A DNA stretch of 64,000 bases from Phytohabitans houttuyneae (GCF_011764425.1 NZ_BLPF01000001.1:1169001-1233000); one strand, 5' to 3'. Positions 36,851 to 47,421 are shown, counted from the stretch's first letter. The notes: generated from the sequence alone by a model not told the origin. Numbers and translations are program-made.

Positions 36851-37651
36851 TCAGCGCTTGACCGCCCGCACGCCGCGGGCCAGGTCGGCGCTGAGCGCGC
36901 GCAGCGACGCCAGGCCAGCGGCCTCGTCGGGCGCGTCCAGCACGCACCGGACCAGCGCGCTGCCCACGATGACCCCGTCGGCGAAGGAGCCGACCTCGGC
37001 GGCCTGCGCCCCGTCTCGTACCCCCAGGCCCACGCCGACAGGGATGTCGGAGACCGCCCGGACGCGGGCGACCAGCGCGGGCGCCGCGGTCGACGTCGTC
37101 TCACGCGCGCCGGTCACGCCCATGACCGCGGTCGCGTAGACGAAGCCGCGGCAGTGGGCGACCGTCATCGCCAGCCGCTCGTCGGTCGACGAGGGCGAGA
37201 CAAGAAACGTGCGGTCGAGCTGGTGCGCGTCCGAGGCCGCCAGCCACTCCTGCGCCTCGTCCGGGATGAGGTCGGGCGTGACAAGCCCGGCGCCGCCCGC
37301 GGCGGCGAAGTCGCGGGCGAAGGCGTCGACGCCGTACCGCTCGATCGGGTTCCAGTACGTCATCAGCACGACCGGCACGCCGGTGCGCGCGACCGCCTCG
37401 ATCGCGCGGAGCGTGTCCTTCGTGCGGACACCACCGGCTAGCGCGATCTCGCTCGCCCGCTGGATCACCGGGCCGTCCATGACCGGGTCCGAGTACGGCA
37501 GCTCGACCTCGATCACGTCGATGCCCGCCTCGGCCATCGCGATCATGGCGGCGATGCTGCCCTCGACCGTCGGGAAGCCCGCCGGCATGCAGCCCACCGA
37601 GACGGCCCGGCCCTCGGCGCGGGCCTTCTCGAAGACCTCGCTGATGCTCAT
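36851..37651 (-). CDS. trpA: tryptophan synthase alpha subunit
   Basis: 266 residues. Cleaves indole-3-glycerol phosphate to indole and glyceraldehyde-3-phosphate. Catalytic Glu and Asp are in [18 protein letters not shown]; phosphate-site loops VMGVTGARE and GVGLGVRDG are present. ATG 37651 overlaps the trpB stop by 4 nt. Last gene of trpC-trpB-trpA. Confidence 0.97.
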   Translation of the reverse strand: MSISEVFEKARAEGRAVSVGCMPAGFPTVEGSIAAMIAMAEAGIDVIEVELPYSDPVMDGPVIQRASEIALAGGVRTKDTLRAIEAVARTGVPVVLMTYWNPIERYGVDAFARDFAAAGGAGLVTPDLIPDEAQEWLAASDAHQLDRTFLVSPSSTDERLAMTVAHCRGFVYATAVMGVTGARETTSTAAPALVARVRAVSDIPVGVGLGVRDGAQAAEVGSFADGVIVGSALVRCVLDAPDEAAGLASLRALSADLARGVRAVKR

Positions 37652-38868
37652 TTGCCGAGGATCCCGAAGTAGGAACCGGCGGTCTCCACGTCCTTGTCCC
37701 CCCGACCAGACAGGTTGACGATGATGGTCGGCTCGCGGCCGAGCTCCTCGGCGAGCGCGGGCGCGATGGCCAGCGCACCGCCCAGGCCGTGCGCGCTCTC
37801 GATCGCCGGGATGATGCCCTCGGTGCGGCAGAGCAGCTGGAACGCGTCCATCGCCTCGGCGTCGGTGACCGGCAGGTAGCGCGCCCGCCCGGTCTCGTGC
37901 AGCCAGGCGTGCTCAGGCCCCACGCTGGGGTAGTCGAGGCCGGCGGAGATCGAGTACGACTCGACCGTCTGCCCGTCCTCGTCCTGCAGCACGTACGTCC
38001 GGGCGCCGTGCAGCACGCCCGGCGAGCCGCCGCTGAACCGGGCCGAGTGCCGGTCGGTGGTGACGCCCTCGCCGCCGCCCTCGAACCCGTACAGCCGGAC
38101 GCTCTCGTCACCCACGAACGCGTGGAAGATGCCGATCGCGTTGGACCCGCCGCCCACGCACGCGGCGACCGCGTCGGGCAGCGCGCCGGTCTGGTCGAGG
38201 CACTGCTGGCGGGCCTCCACGCCGATGCCGCGCACGAAGTCGCGCACCATCCCCGGGAACGGGTGCGGGCCGGCCGCCGTGCCCAGCAGGTAGTGCGTGC
38301 TGTCCACACTGGACACCCAGTCGCGGAGCGCCTCGTTGATCGCGTCCTTGAGCGTGCGCGAGCCGGTCTTCACCGGGATGACGGTGGCGCCGAGCATCTG
38401 CATGCGGGCGACGTTGAGCGCCTGGCGCTCGGTGTCGACCTCGCCCATGTAGACGACGCACTCCAGGTCGAAGAGCGCCGCCGCGGTGGCGGTGGCGACC
38501 CCGTGCTGCCCGGCCCCGGTCTCGGCGATCACGCGCGTCTTGCCCATCCGCTTGGTGAGCAGCGCCTGGCCGAGCACGTTGCGCACCTTGTGCGCGCCGG
38601 TGTGGTTGAGGTCTTCGCGCTTGAGGAAGATCCGCGCGCCGGCCGCGGCCGAGAAGCGGTCGGCGCGGTAGAGCATCGACGGCACGCCCGCGTAGTCGCG
38701 CAGCAGCCGCCCGAACTCCGCCTGGAACGCCTCGTCCGCCATCGCGTGCCGGTACGCCGCGTCGAGCTGGTCCAGTGCCGCGATCAGCGCCTCGGGCACG
38801 AAACGCCCGCCGTACCGCCCGAAGTGGCCGCTGACGTCGGGCAGCAGGCCGGCCGCCGACGCGTTCAC
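37648..38868 (-). CDS. trpB: tryptophan synthase beta subunit
   Basis: 406 residues. Condenses indole with serine using PLP; the lysine is in [18 protein letters not shown] and the phosphate loop is [18 protein letters not shown] 38868 overlaps the trpC stop (4 nt). Full-length TrpB1 type. Confidence 0.98.
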   Translation of the reverse strand: MNASAAGLLPDVSGHFGRYGGRFVPEALIAALDQLDAAYRHAMADEAFQAEFGRLLRDYAGVPSMLYRADRFSAAAGARIFLKREDLNHTGAHKVRNVLGQALLTKRMGKTRVIAETGAGQHGVATATAAALFDLECVVYMGEVDTERQALNVARMQMLGATVIPVKTGSRTLKDAINEALRDWVSSVDSTHYLLGTAAGPHPFPGMVRDFVRGIGVEARQQCLDQTGALPDAVAACVGGGSNAIGIFHAFVGDESVRLYGFEGGGEGVTTDRHSARFSGGSPGVLHGARTYVLQDEDGQTVESYSISAGLDYPSVGPEHAWLHETGRARYLPVTDAEAMDAFQLLCRTEGIIPAIESAHGLGGALAIAPALAEELGREPTIIVNLSGRGDKDVETAGSYFGILGK

Positions 38869-39734
38869 CGGACCGGCCTTGGGGTGGCGGGGTGGTTGCC
38901 CGCGTTGACCAGAGCGGCCACCGCGTCGCGGGGGCTCTTCTGGGTGACCAGGCCCTCACCGACGAGGACCGCGTCGGCGCCGGCCGACGCGTACCGGATC
39001 AGGTCGTGCGGCCCGCGCACACCCGACTCGGCGATCTTGACGATGCTGCTGGGCAGGCCGGGCGCGATCCGCTCGAAGACGGAGCGGTCGACCTCGAGCG
39101 TGCGCAGGTTGCGCGCGTTGACACCGATCACCTGGGCGCCGGCCTCGAGCGCGCGGTCGGCCTCCTCTTCGGTGTGCACCTCGACCAGCGCGGTCATGCC
39201 GAGCGACTCGATCCGCTCCAGCAGGCCGGTCAGCACCTTCTGCTCCAGCGCCGCCACGATGAGCAGCACGAGGTCGGCGCCGTGCGCGCGGGCCTCGTGG
39301 ACCTGGTAGCTGGAGACGACGAAGTCCTTGCGCAGCACCGGCACACCGACCGCGGCTCGCACCGAGACGAGGTCGTCCAGCGAGCCGCCGAACCAGCGCC
39401 CCTCGGTGAGCACGCTGATGCAACGGGCGCCGCCCGCCGCGTACTCCGTGGCCAGGTCGGCCGGGTCCGGGATCTCGGCCAGCTGCCCCTTGGACGGGGA
39501 CGAGCGCTTGACCTCGGCGATCACGCCGACGCCGGGGCGGCGCAGGGCCGCGTAGGCGTCGAGCGGTGGCGGCGCGGCGGCCGCGAGCTCCTTGATCCGC
39601 TCCAGCGACACCCGCTGTTGTCGCAGCTCGACGTCCTCCCGCACACCGGCGAGGATTTCGTCGAGCACACTCGCGGGTCCCCCGACGGCCGGCTTGCCGC
39701 CCTCGTCTTCCGCGTTCGCATGCTCAGCAGTCAC
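38865..39734 (-). CDS. trpC: indole-3-glycerol phosphate synthase
   Basis: 289 residues from GTG 39734, which has AAAGGGGAG 8 nt upstream. Barrel motifs [45 protein letters not shown]-like ([15 protein letters not shown]) and [13 protein letters not shown] are intact. The first 20 residues are variable. It heads trpCBA; its upstream region carries the 101-bp tandem array instead of a simple promoter gap. Confidence 0.96.
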   Translation of the reverse strand: MTAEHANAEDEGGKPAVGGPASVLDEILAGVREDVELRQQRVSLERIKELAAAAPPPLDAYAALRRPGVGVIAEVKRSSPSKGQLAEIPDPADLATEYAAGGARCISVLTEGRWFGGSLDDLVSVRAAVGVPVLRKDFVVSSYQVHEARAHGADLVLLIVAALEQKVLTGLLERIESLGMTALVEVHTEEEADRALEAGAQVIGVNARNLRTLEVDRSVFERIAPGLPSSIVKIAESGVRGPHDLIRYASAGADAVLVGEGLVTQKSPRDAVAALVNAGNHPATPRPVR

Positions 39735-39841
39735 CAACGGACTCCCCTTTCCGGGTGTCATTCGCCCGATGCTAGGGGGCGCCACGGACGTGGCGGAGTC
39801 CGGGGTATGGCACGCCTCACGGGTTGGACTGGGGCATAATG

Positions 39842-40459
39842 CCCGAGCCGGTCGGCAAGATCCGCCCCGAGGAGCGCAGCGACGAGGGCGGATCGCGCTG
39901 AGCGCGGGGCATCAGCGAGCGAAGCGAGCGCGGCCAACACAGCCCGAGCCGGTCGGCAAGATCCGCCCCGAGGAGCGCAGCGACGAGGGCGGATCGCGCT
40001 GAGCGCGGGGCATCAGCGAGCGAAGCGAGCGCGGCCAACACAGCCCGAGCCGGTCGGCAAGATCCGCCCCGAGGAGCGCAGCGACGAGGGCGGATCGCGC
40101 TGAGCGCGGGGCATCAGCGAGCGAAGCGAGCGCAGCCAACACAGCCCGAGCCGGTCGGCAAGATCCGCCCCGAGGAGCGCAGCGACGAGGGCGGATCGCG
40201 CTGAGCGCGGGGCATCAGCGAGCGAAGCGAGCGCAGCCAACACAGCCCGAGCCGGTCGGCAAGATCCGCCCCGAGGAGCGCAGCGACGAGGGCGGATCGC
40301 GCTGAGCGCGGGGCATCAGCGAGCGAAGCGAGCGCAGCCAACACAGCCCGAGCCGGTCGGCAAGATCCGCCCCGAGGAGCGCAGCGACGAGGGCGGATCG
40401 CGCTGAGCGCGGGGCATCAGCGAGCGAAGCGAGCGCGGCCAACACAGCCCGAGCCGGTC
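39842..40459. repeat. tandem array, six 101-bp units plus a partial
   Basis: Units start at 39842, 39943, 40044, 40145, 40246 and 40347, with a 12-bp stub at 40448-40459. They are almost identical; the only difference seen is GCGCGGCC (units 1, 2, 6) against GCGCAGCC (units 3-5). Each unit contains the perfect inverted repeat GATCCGCCC...GGGCGGATC with an 18-nt loop, plus AGCGAGCGAAGCGAGCG. The frames running through it are accidental, since they simply repeat with the unit. It lies about 110 bp upstream of trpC. There are no spacers, so it is not CRISPR. Confidence 0.95.
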
Positions 40460-40474
40460 CGCCCTCCCGTGCGG

Positions 40475-40534
40475 ATGATCAGGGAGTTGGTGGGCGTGGC
40501 GGGCGGCGTGGCGGCCCACGGGGTCCCTGATCAA
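40475..40534. repeat. 60-bp dyad repeat B, copy 3
   Basis: TGATCAGGGA at the left, TCCCTGATCAA at the right, internal TTGGTGGGCGTGGCGGGC. It borders the 101-bp array on the side away from trpC. Same element as 5557-5616 and 9351-9410. Confidence 0.8.
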
Positions 40535-40717
40535 CCGCCGGCGGGCGTGGTGGTGTCGCATGTTCGCCGCGTCACGTTCCGGCCATGCGATGACCATCTG
40601 CCGGGATGGTTCGTGGACACTTGATCGGCGGGTCACAGACCCGAAACAGACCTCCCGCACGATCATCTTCAGGCAGACTGTTCGACGGTGCCCGTCACCT
40701 GAACCCGGAGCGCGACC

Positions 40718-41002
40718 ATGAGCACACAGTCCACAAACGGCCTCGTCGAGATTCCTCGTTCGGTCCTTTCAATGGCTGTCGGCATGATCGACACGGTGGA
40801 GCGGGTGGTGATCGGCGACGCCAAGGTGCGCACCGCCCGCCGCAACGCGTGGGAGGCCATCTGCGCCGACCGCGCCCGCGCCCTCCACCACGACGAGGTG
40901 CGCCGCCTGGTGAGTCAGCTCAGCGTCGGGTCCTCGCCGCGGTCCAAGGCGTCCCAGGCCGCCGTCGGCCCGTCCGCCGGCCGCCGCGCCGCGCGCTCGT
41001 AA
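40718..41002 (+). CDS. small conserved-looking hypothetical protein
   Basis: 94 residues, mostly helical ([37 protein letters not shown]), basic Ala/Arg-rich end. No family named. ATG 40718 with CCCGGAG upstream. It runs against the TIGR02234-type gene and overlaps its 3' end by 88 bp. Codon use fits its neighbours, so I consider it real. Confidence 0.65.
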   Translation: MSTQSTNGLVEIPRSVLSMAVGMIDTVERVVIGDAKVRTARRNAWEAICADRARALHHDEVRRLVSQLSVGSSPRSKASQAAVGPSAGRRAARS

Positions 41003-41412
41003 CGCGTCCCCAGCCCGGGCCACGACGGCCCGCGCGCCGCGGTCAGCGCGCCGCCCGCGGCCAGCGCCAGCCCACCCGCCACGCACGCAAGGGCCCACGT
41101 CGTGGTCCGGCTGAGACCGTAAGCGCCACCCACCGCAACACCAAGACCGACAAACAGCAGCAGTACGCCGATCCACCGTCGCGCCCACCGACGAGTGGCC
41201 ACGACCGCGCCCGACCCGGCAAGACCAACCACTGCCAGCGGCGGCAGCCACGGCAGCAGGTCGCCCCCGGTGCGCGGGGTGCGCAGCGGCGGCAGCGGCT
41301 CCGGCCGGGTCACCACGTCGACCACCCAGGTGCGGGTCGCCGCGAAGAGCGCCAGGCCCGCGCCGGCGAGGCACAGGATGACGGTGTACGCCAGCTGGCG
41401 TCGCTCGTTCAT
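40915..41412 (-). CDS. Trp-cluster membrane protein (TIGR02234 type)
   Basis: 165 residues with four membrane helices ([77 protein letters not shown]). Size, topology and place right after trpE match the TIGR02234 family found in actinobacterial trp operons; function unknown. GTG-free ATG 41412 overlaps the trpE stop (ATGA). Confidence 0.9.
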   Translation of the reverse strand: MNERRQLAYTVILCLAGAGLALFAATRTWVVDVVTRPEPLPPLRTPRTGGDLLPWLPPLAVVGLAGSGAVVATRRWARRWIGVLLLFVGLGVAVGGAYGLSRTTTWALACVAGGLALAAGGALTAARGPSWPGLGTRYERAARRPADGPTAAWDALDRGEDPTLS

Positions 41413-42919
41413 CGTGCGGCTTTCAACGTCTCCGCGGCGGCGATGGCCGCGAGGACGGCGGCTGCCTTGCTCTGGGTCTCCCGCTCCTCCGCCGCGGGGT
41501 CGGAGTCGGCGACGATGCCGGCACCGGCCTGCACGTAGGCCCGCCCGCGCCGGATCAGCGCGGTGCGGATGGCGATCGCCATGTCCATGTCGCCGCCGAA
41601 GCCGAAGTAGCCGACCGTCCCCCGTACAGGCCGCGGCGGGTCGGCTCCAGCTCCTCGATGATCTCCATCGCCCGCACCTTGGGCGCGCCGGAGAGGGTGC
41701 CGGCCGGGAAGGTGGCGGCCAGCGCGTCGAACGCGGTCTGGTCCTCGCGCAGCTCGCCGACCACGGTGGAGACGATGTGCATCACGTGGCTGTACCGCTC
41801 GATGGTCGCGAACTCCGGCACCTCCACCGTGCCCGGGCGGCACACGCGGCCCAGGTCGTTGCGGCCGAGGTCGACGAGCATCACGTGCTCGGCCCGCTCC
41901 TTGGGGTCGCCGATCAGCTCGGCGGCGAGGCCACCGTCCTCCTCGGGGGTGGTGCCGCGCGGCCGCGTGCCGGCGATCGGATGGAGCAGTGCCCGCCGCC
42001 CCTTGACTTTGAGGTGCGCCTCCGGCGAGGAGCCGACGATGTCGAAGTCGTCGAAGCGCAGCAGGTACATGTAAGGGCTGGGGTTTGTCGTGCGCAGCAC
42101 GCGGTAGACGTCGAGCGGGTCGGCGGTGGTCTCGCGCTCGAAGCGCTGCGCCACCACGATCTGGAAGCACTCGCCCGCGCGGATCGCCTCCTTGGCCACC
42201 TCGACCGCCTTGGGGTACGCGCCCGCCTCCGTGCGGCTGCGCACCTCCCCGATCGGCGGACTGTCCACTGTGGAGATCATCGGCGGGATGGGGCGGGACA
42301 GCGCCGTGGTCATCGCGTCGAGGCGGCCGACCGCGTGGTGGTACGCGGCGTCGTGCTCGCCCTCCTCGATGATCGCGTTGGCGACGAGGATCGCCGCGCC
42401 CTCGTAGTGGTCGAGCACCACCAGGTCGGTGGCGAGCATCATGCCGAGCTCGGGCAGCTCCAGGTCGTCCTCGGTGAGGGTGGGGAGGCGCTCGAAGCGG
42501 CGCACCAGGTCGTACCCCAGATAGCCCACCATGCCCCCGGTGAGCGGTGGGAGGCCGGCGGGCATCTCGTTGTTGGTGAGCGCGGCCACGGTCCGCTGGA
42601 GGACGTCGACCACCCCGCCCTCGGTGGGCACGCCGGCGGGCGGTGTGCCCAGCCACGCGGCGCGCCCGTCCCGCTCGACGAGGGTGGCCGCGCTCCGCAC
42701 ACCGATGAACGAGTACCGCGACCACGCCGTCCCCGCCGAGCCGGCACCCTGCTCCGCCGACTCCAGCAGGAAGGTGCCGGGTCCGCCGGCAAGCTTGCGG
42801 TACACCCCGATGGGCGTCTCCCCGTCGGCCAGCAGCCGCCGCGTGACCGGGACGACGCGGCGCGTAGCGGCGAGGGTGCGAAAGGTGGCAAGGTCCGGAC
42901 TGACCGCTCCGGTCGTCAT
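41409..42919 (-). CDS. trpE: anthranilate synthase component I (frameshifted in this sequence)
   Basis: About 503 residues when repaired. Makes anthranilate from chorismate with TrpG. The feedback site LLES is present ([10 protein letters not shown]), as are [21 protein letters not shown] and [12 protein letters not shown]. The frame breaks after TRRGLYGG at a GGGGG run (41619-41623, + strand CCCCC). One extra G gives [20 protein letters not shown], the exact family continuation, to the end KAAR. ATG 42919 overlaps the hisI stop. Likely a sequencing gap rather than auxotrophy. Confidence 0.95.
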
Positions 42920-43335
42920 GTGGTCTCCCCCGTCTCGGTCTGTGGCTCTGCCGGCGGCTGCCTTACCGGAAGCTCGTCGAAGAAGCAGGTGTGGTTGCCG
43001 GTGTGGCAGGCGGCGCCCACCTGCTCGACGGTGACCAGCACGGTGTCGCCGTCACAGTCCAGCGAAACACCTTTCACGTACTGGTGGTGGCCCGACGTCT
43101 CCCCCTTCACCCAGTACTCCTGGCGGCTGCGGGACCAGTAGGTGGCCCGGCCGGTGGTGAGGGTGCGGTGCAGCGCCTCGTCGTCCATCCACGCCATCAT
43201 CAGCACGTCGCCGGTGCCGTGCTCGCGCACGACGGCGGCGACGAGACCCGCCTCGTTTCGGCGCAGGCGCGCGGCAATCACCGGGTCGAGGGAGGACGGT
43301 CGGGCGGGCCGGGTAGGCGGTTCAGGTACGGGCAC
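42916..43335 (-). CDS. hisI: phosphoribosyl-AMP cyclohydrolase
   Basis: 139 residues; third step of histidine synthesis. Family motifs [45 protein letters not shown] and the zinc/metal residues in [13 protein letters not shown] are intact. GTG 43335 is the best start ([15 protein letters not shown]); no strong ribosome site is visible. First gene of hisI-trpE-TIGR02234, linking His and Trp synthesis. Confidence 0.95.
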   Translation of the reverse strand: MPVPEPPTRPARPSSLDPVIAARLRRNEAGLVAAVVREHGTGDVLMMAWMDDEALHRTLTTGRATYWSRSRQEYWVKGETSGHHQYVKGVSLDCDGDTVLVTVEQVGAACHTGNHTCFFDELPVRQPPAEPQTETGETT

Positions 43336-43591
43336 GGTGTCCAATTGTTCCGCAAGGGATTTGGTGCTCTTCGAGGGGCTGTGCGAAGGACCTCTGGACG
43401 GTAGGTTGTCGGTGCGCCGCCAGGGTCTACGGCGGGGTGCCCGGTTGTCAGGCCGGGCCAGAATCGCAACGATTCGGCGCGACGTTCGCCTTGCCGTGGA
43501 CTGCGCACGCCGAAGATCACGTACGGGCGCACCGGGCACCCCGGCATCCGCTCGCCGGGGCGCAGCCGAGCGGACGGAGGACACCACAGTC

Positions 43592-46500
43592 ATGCAGCCC
43601 ACCCCGATGCCAGGTTCCGAGCACTCCGACACCGAGACGACAGCCGCGATCCCCGTAGTTCCGTCCGGGCTCCTGCCCGGGCAGCGGCAGCCCTCCGAGC
43701 AGACCTCCGCCATCAACGAAGCCACGACCGAGATCCCCATCATCGTCCCGCGCGACCGGGCCGAGGACGCGCCCCTCCCCCGCTAGCCAGCCAGCTGATC
43801 GACGCCTCCGCACCCGCTCCGGCCACGCCCGGCCCGTACGACGCCCCTACGGCCCCTGACGCCGTCGCCACCCAGACCCCGTACGCCACCACCCCGTCGG
43901 ACGCCTCACCCTCCGAGGCCCTCGCCGACGCGGACGCCTCCGCTGACGCCTCCATTGACGTGGACGCCTCCGTTGACGCGGACGCCTCCGTTGACGCGGA
44001 CGCCTCGGTCGATGCGGAGGCCCCGGTGGAGACTGACGCCTCTGCCGACGCGGACGCCGCCGTTGACACCGACGCCACGACGGACGCCGAGGCCGCGGAG
44101 CTTGATGCCGTAGGTGACACGGTCGCCGCGGACGAAGCCGAGGCGACGGATGCCGCCGGTGACGCGGTCGATGCGGAGGCCGAAGCTTCTCCGGAGGCGG
44201 AGGCTCCCGTGGAGGCGGCGCCGGACCTGGAGGCCGACTCCGACGCGGACCCCGAGCTCGACGCGGTGACCCAGGACGATGCCGAGGCGGACGCTGACGC
44301 GGAGCCCGAGGCGGCGGTAGCGCCCGCCGTCGAGCCCGACGCGGTGACCGAAGACGATGCCGAGGCGGACGCTGAGCCCGAGACGGTGGTAGAGCCCGAC
44401 GCCGCGGCCGAAGGCGACCTGGAAGCCGATAGTGAAGCCACGCCCGACGCAGCGGCCGAGACCGAGCCCGACGCTACGACGGACGCCGAAGCTGCTTTCG
44501 ACCCGGAGGCGGACGTCGCTACCGAGCCGGACGCCGCCATTGAGCCGGACGCCGGCGCCGAGCCAGACGCCGAGGCCGAGGCCGATAGCGACGCCGTGCT
44601 CGACGCGGGTGCGGACGCGACGGACATCGACACCCCCGAAGCCGACGCGGAAGACACGGGCAGTCCGGCAGCCACGACGGAAGTCGAGGCGGACGCGGCG
44701 CCCGACGCCTCGGATGACGCGCTCACCGCGCCGCCGGTCGACTTCGAGCCCGACGCCGAGTCAGGCGAGACAGGCGAGACCCCCGACGCCGAGGCAGCCG
44801 CGGTCGAGGCCGACGAGGTCGACGCCGCCGGCGACGAGGCCGGGACCGCCGCGGAGCCGGACGCCGACGTGTCGTCAGACACCGAGCCCGGCACCGACGC
44901 GGAGGCCGACACCGACTCCCTCGCGGAGGCCGGTGCGGCCCCAGACGCCGACGTGGATTCGGCGGACGAGCCGACCGCGGTCCTCACGACCGACGCTGAG
45001 TCCACAGAGGACGCCGCTCCCGACGCAGAAGGTGCGGTCGAAGCCGACGGCGACGCCGTGCTCGACACGGACGCAGAAGCCGCCGGCGACGCCGACGGTG
45101 CGCCCGACGAGGATGCCGAAGCCGCGCTCGACGCGGACGCCGAGGCTCCAGGCGAGACGGACGCCGAGGCTGCAAGCGACACGGACGCCGAGGCTGCAGG
45201 CGACGCGGACGCCGAGGCTGCAGGCGACGCGGACGCCGAGGCTGCAGGCGACGCGGACGCCGAGGCTGTAGGTGACGCGGACGTGGACGGCGCTGGCGAC
45301 GCGGACGCTGAGGGTGTCGGCGACGCCGACGCGACGGTCGAGCCGGCCGAGTCGGAGGCCGCCTCGTCCGATGACGAGGTGACCGCGGACGAGGAGCAAG
45401 CGGAGCCGGAGGCCGTGGCCGCCGCTGCGCCTGAGGCTGAGATCAGCGCCGAGCCGGAGTTGGAAGTCGCCACCGTGGGCGAGGCCGCCGAGGCGCAGGA
45501 GGCCGGCGAGGCGGAGCCGTCGGGTGATGTGGCCCCAGAGGCCGCCGACGCGACCGAGCCGGACGCCGAGGCTCTGGTCGACGACGAGCCCGATGCTGCC
45601 GCTGAGCCCGAGGCCGAGACCGTGCCAGAGGCCGAGACAGCGGTCGAGCTTGAGGACGCCGGAGCGACCACCGACGCTGCCCCCGAGGCTGAGGCCGAAA
45701 CGGACGCCAGCGTGGAGGAGCCGGACGCCGCAGCGGAGGAGGAGCCGGAAGCCGCTGTGGAGCCGGAGCCCGAAGCCGTGACGGAGGCCGCCGCTGAGGA
45801 CGAGACGGAGGCCGACGCTGAGGGAGAGTCCGCAACGGACGCTGCCGCCGGCGAGGAGGCCGAGGTCGAAGCCGCCGCTGACGATGAGCCTGCGGCCGAG
45901 GTGGGTGACGGGGACACCGTCGCCGAGGACGAGACCGACGCGGCCTCTGATGACGAGGCCGACGCGGTCGCGGGCGACGACGCCATTGAGGCCGCCGACG
46001 CGGACGCCCTGGTCGCAGCCGAGGCCGGCCCGACGGACGACACGGTCGCAGCCGAGACGGCAGGCACCGAGACGGCACTGGACGCGGACGCCGACCAAGT
46101 CGACGACGACCCAGCAGCAGACAGCCTGGAGGCCGAAGCCGGCTTCGAGCCAGCGGCGGACGCCGACGCAACCGGCGACGACACCGCAGCCGACAGCCTC
46201 GATGCCGAAGCCGGCGAGGTGGTCGTAGCCGGCAGCCCGCAGGCCGAAGGCGACGACGACGCCGGGGACGCGACCGAGGCCACCGACACGCCCGCAGCCG
46301 GCGGGCTGGACGACGACTACGTGCCCGTGGCCGACGGGCTGGAGGCTGACGCTTACCCCGGCGATGGCGGCGGTGAGGCCGCGGGTGATGGTGTTGGCGC
46401 CGATTCGGACCTGGACCTCGACCAGCCGGCCGAGGTTGGCGCGTACGCCGCGCTGTCCGGGCCGCTCTCGCCTGCTGATGCTCCCGCCGAGGCCGTTCCC

Positions 46501-47334
46501 AGCATCAACGGGGCGGCCGTCACCGACGCGTGGGGTGAGCCGGCGGAGCGGGTGGCTGAGGAGACACTCAACGAGGAGGAAGTCATTCAACCTACAGATG
46601 CCGCCGCCGAGCGGGAGGTTAGCCCGTCCACGGGGGTCGTGGACAAGGATTGGTCCAACCCGGAGCCGGTCGTCGCGACGTTGACGCCCCCGGTGCCGCC
46701 GGTTGGTGACGACCATGACTGGACCAGCCCGCCGCCGGACGGCGTTCCCGCGGTCGGCATTCTCGCGGCACCCGACGCGGAGACCGACGCCGCAGAAAGC
46801 GACGCCGCGACGACCGACGCCGACGAAAGCGACGCCGTAGAGACCGACGCCGCAGAGAGCGGCGCAGAGAGCGATGCCGCGGAGAGCGACGCCGTAGAGA
46901 TCGACGCAGAGAGCGACGCCGCAGAAACGGACGCCGACGAGAGCGGCGACGCTCAGCCTGCCGAGGTCTCGGCGGCCGCCGCGCTCGCCGTGCTCGGTGA
47001 GGGTGAGGCGCACACCGGCGAGATCCAGGAGACCACCCAGCTCAGGCCGGGTGATCTGGTGGAGACGCAGATCGCGGTGTGGAGCGAGGAAGCGGCCCTG
47101 CGGTTCCGCGAGGACTGGCAGCTGATCAAGTCGAACTTCGTCGACGATCCGGTCGCCGCCGTCGCCCAGGCGCAGGCCCTCGTCGCCAGCGCGGTGCACG
47201 CGCTGGGTGAGCGGCTGCTCGCCGAGCAGGTCGACCTCGACCCGAGCCGGCAGTCGGACGCGCCCGACACAGAGGCGTTGCGGGTGGCCATGCGCCAGTA
47301 CCGCGACTTCCTCGACCGGGTGCTCGCTCTCTGA
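43592..47334 (+). CDS. giant Asp/Ala/Glu repeat protein (frameshifted in this sequence)
   Basis: About 1,247 residues after repair. The N-terminal 65 residues ([20 protein letters not shown] onward) reach a TAG at 43784; one extra C in the CCCCC run 43777-43781 gives [20 protein letters not shown] and joins the long frame. About 1,000 residues are low-complexity Asp/Ala/Glu/Thr/Val, including (DASVDA)n near 43960 and a 24-bp unit coding DADAEAAG repeated about six times at 45139-45290. The last ~100 residues are a normal folded domain ([39 protein letters not shown]) of a type known in actinobacterial proteins of unknown role. Strongly acidic, disordered, no signal peptide. GGAGG precedes ATG 43592. 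Confidence 0.8.
45139..45290 (+). repeat. 24-bp in-frame tandem repeat
   Basis: GACGCGGACGCCGAGGCTGC plus AGGC, six or so copies coding DADAEAAG. Neighbouring copies differ at one to three bases. Being a multiple of 3, copy-number changes would lengthen or shorten the protein without breaking the frame. Confidence 0.85.
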
Positions 47335-47377
47335 CCGAAACAGAACCAGAGCTCTTTGACCGAAACAGAAACAGCAG

Positions 47378-47411
47378 AAAGGGGGCCAGCCACAACGGCT
47401 GGCCCCCTTTT
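47378..47411. terminator. bidirectional terminator
   Basis: Stem AAAGGGGGCCAGCC (47378-47391), loop ACAAC, GGCTGGCCCCCTTT (47397-47410), followed by T; A-run on one side and T-run on the other. It serves the Asp-rich gene (+) and the convergent aldo-keto reductase gene (-). Confidence 0.92.
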
Positions 47412-47421
47412 CGAATCCGCC

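Noticed and set aside
39817-40445. Series of 60-76 residue minus-strand frames in the tandem array
   Set aside because: They repeat with the 101-bp period and have no ribosome sites; pure by-products of the array.
39842-40459. CRISPR array
   Set aside because: Units are contiguous and near-identical with no unique spacers, and no cas genes are present.
43592-43786. Separate 64-residue gene before the Asp-rich protein
   Set aside because: Its composition flows directly into the next frame and one extra C joins them; better seen as the N-terminus of the same gene.
43740-47199. Very long minus-strand open frames (849 and 774 residues, Ser/Ala/Val- or Gly/Arg-rich) opposite the Asp-rich gene
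   Set aside because: They mirror the GAC/GCC repeat composition of the sense gene, lack ribosome sites and have no folded domain; the + strand has one at its C-terminus.
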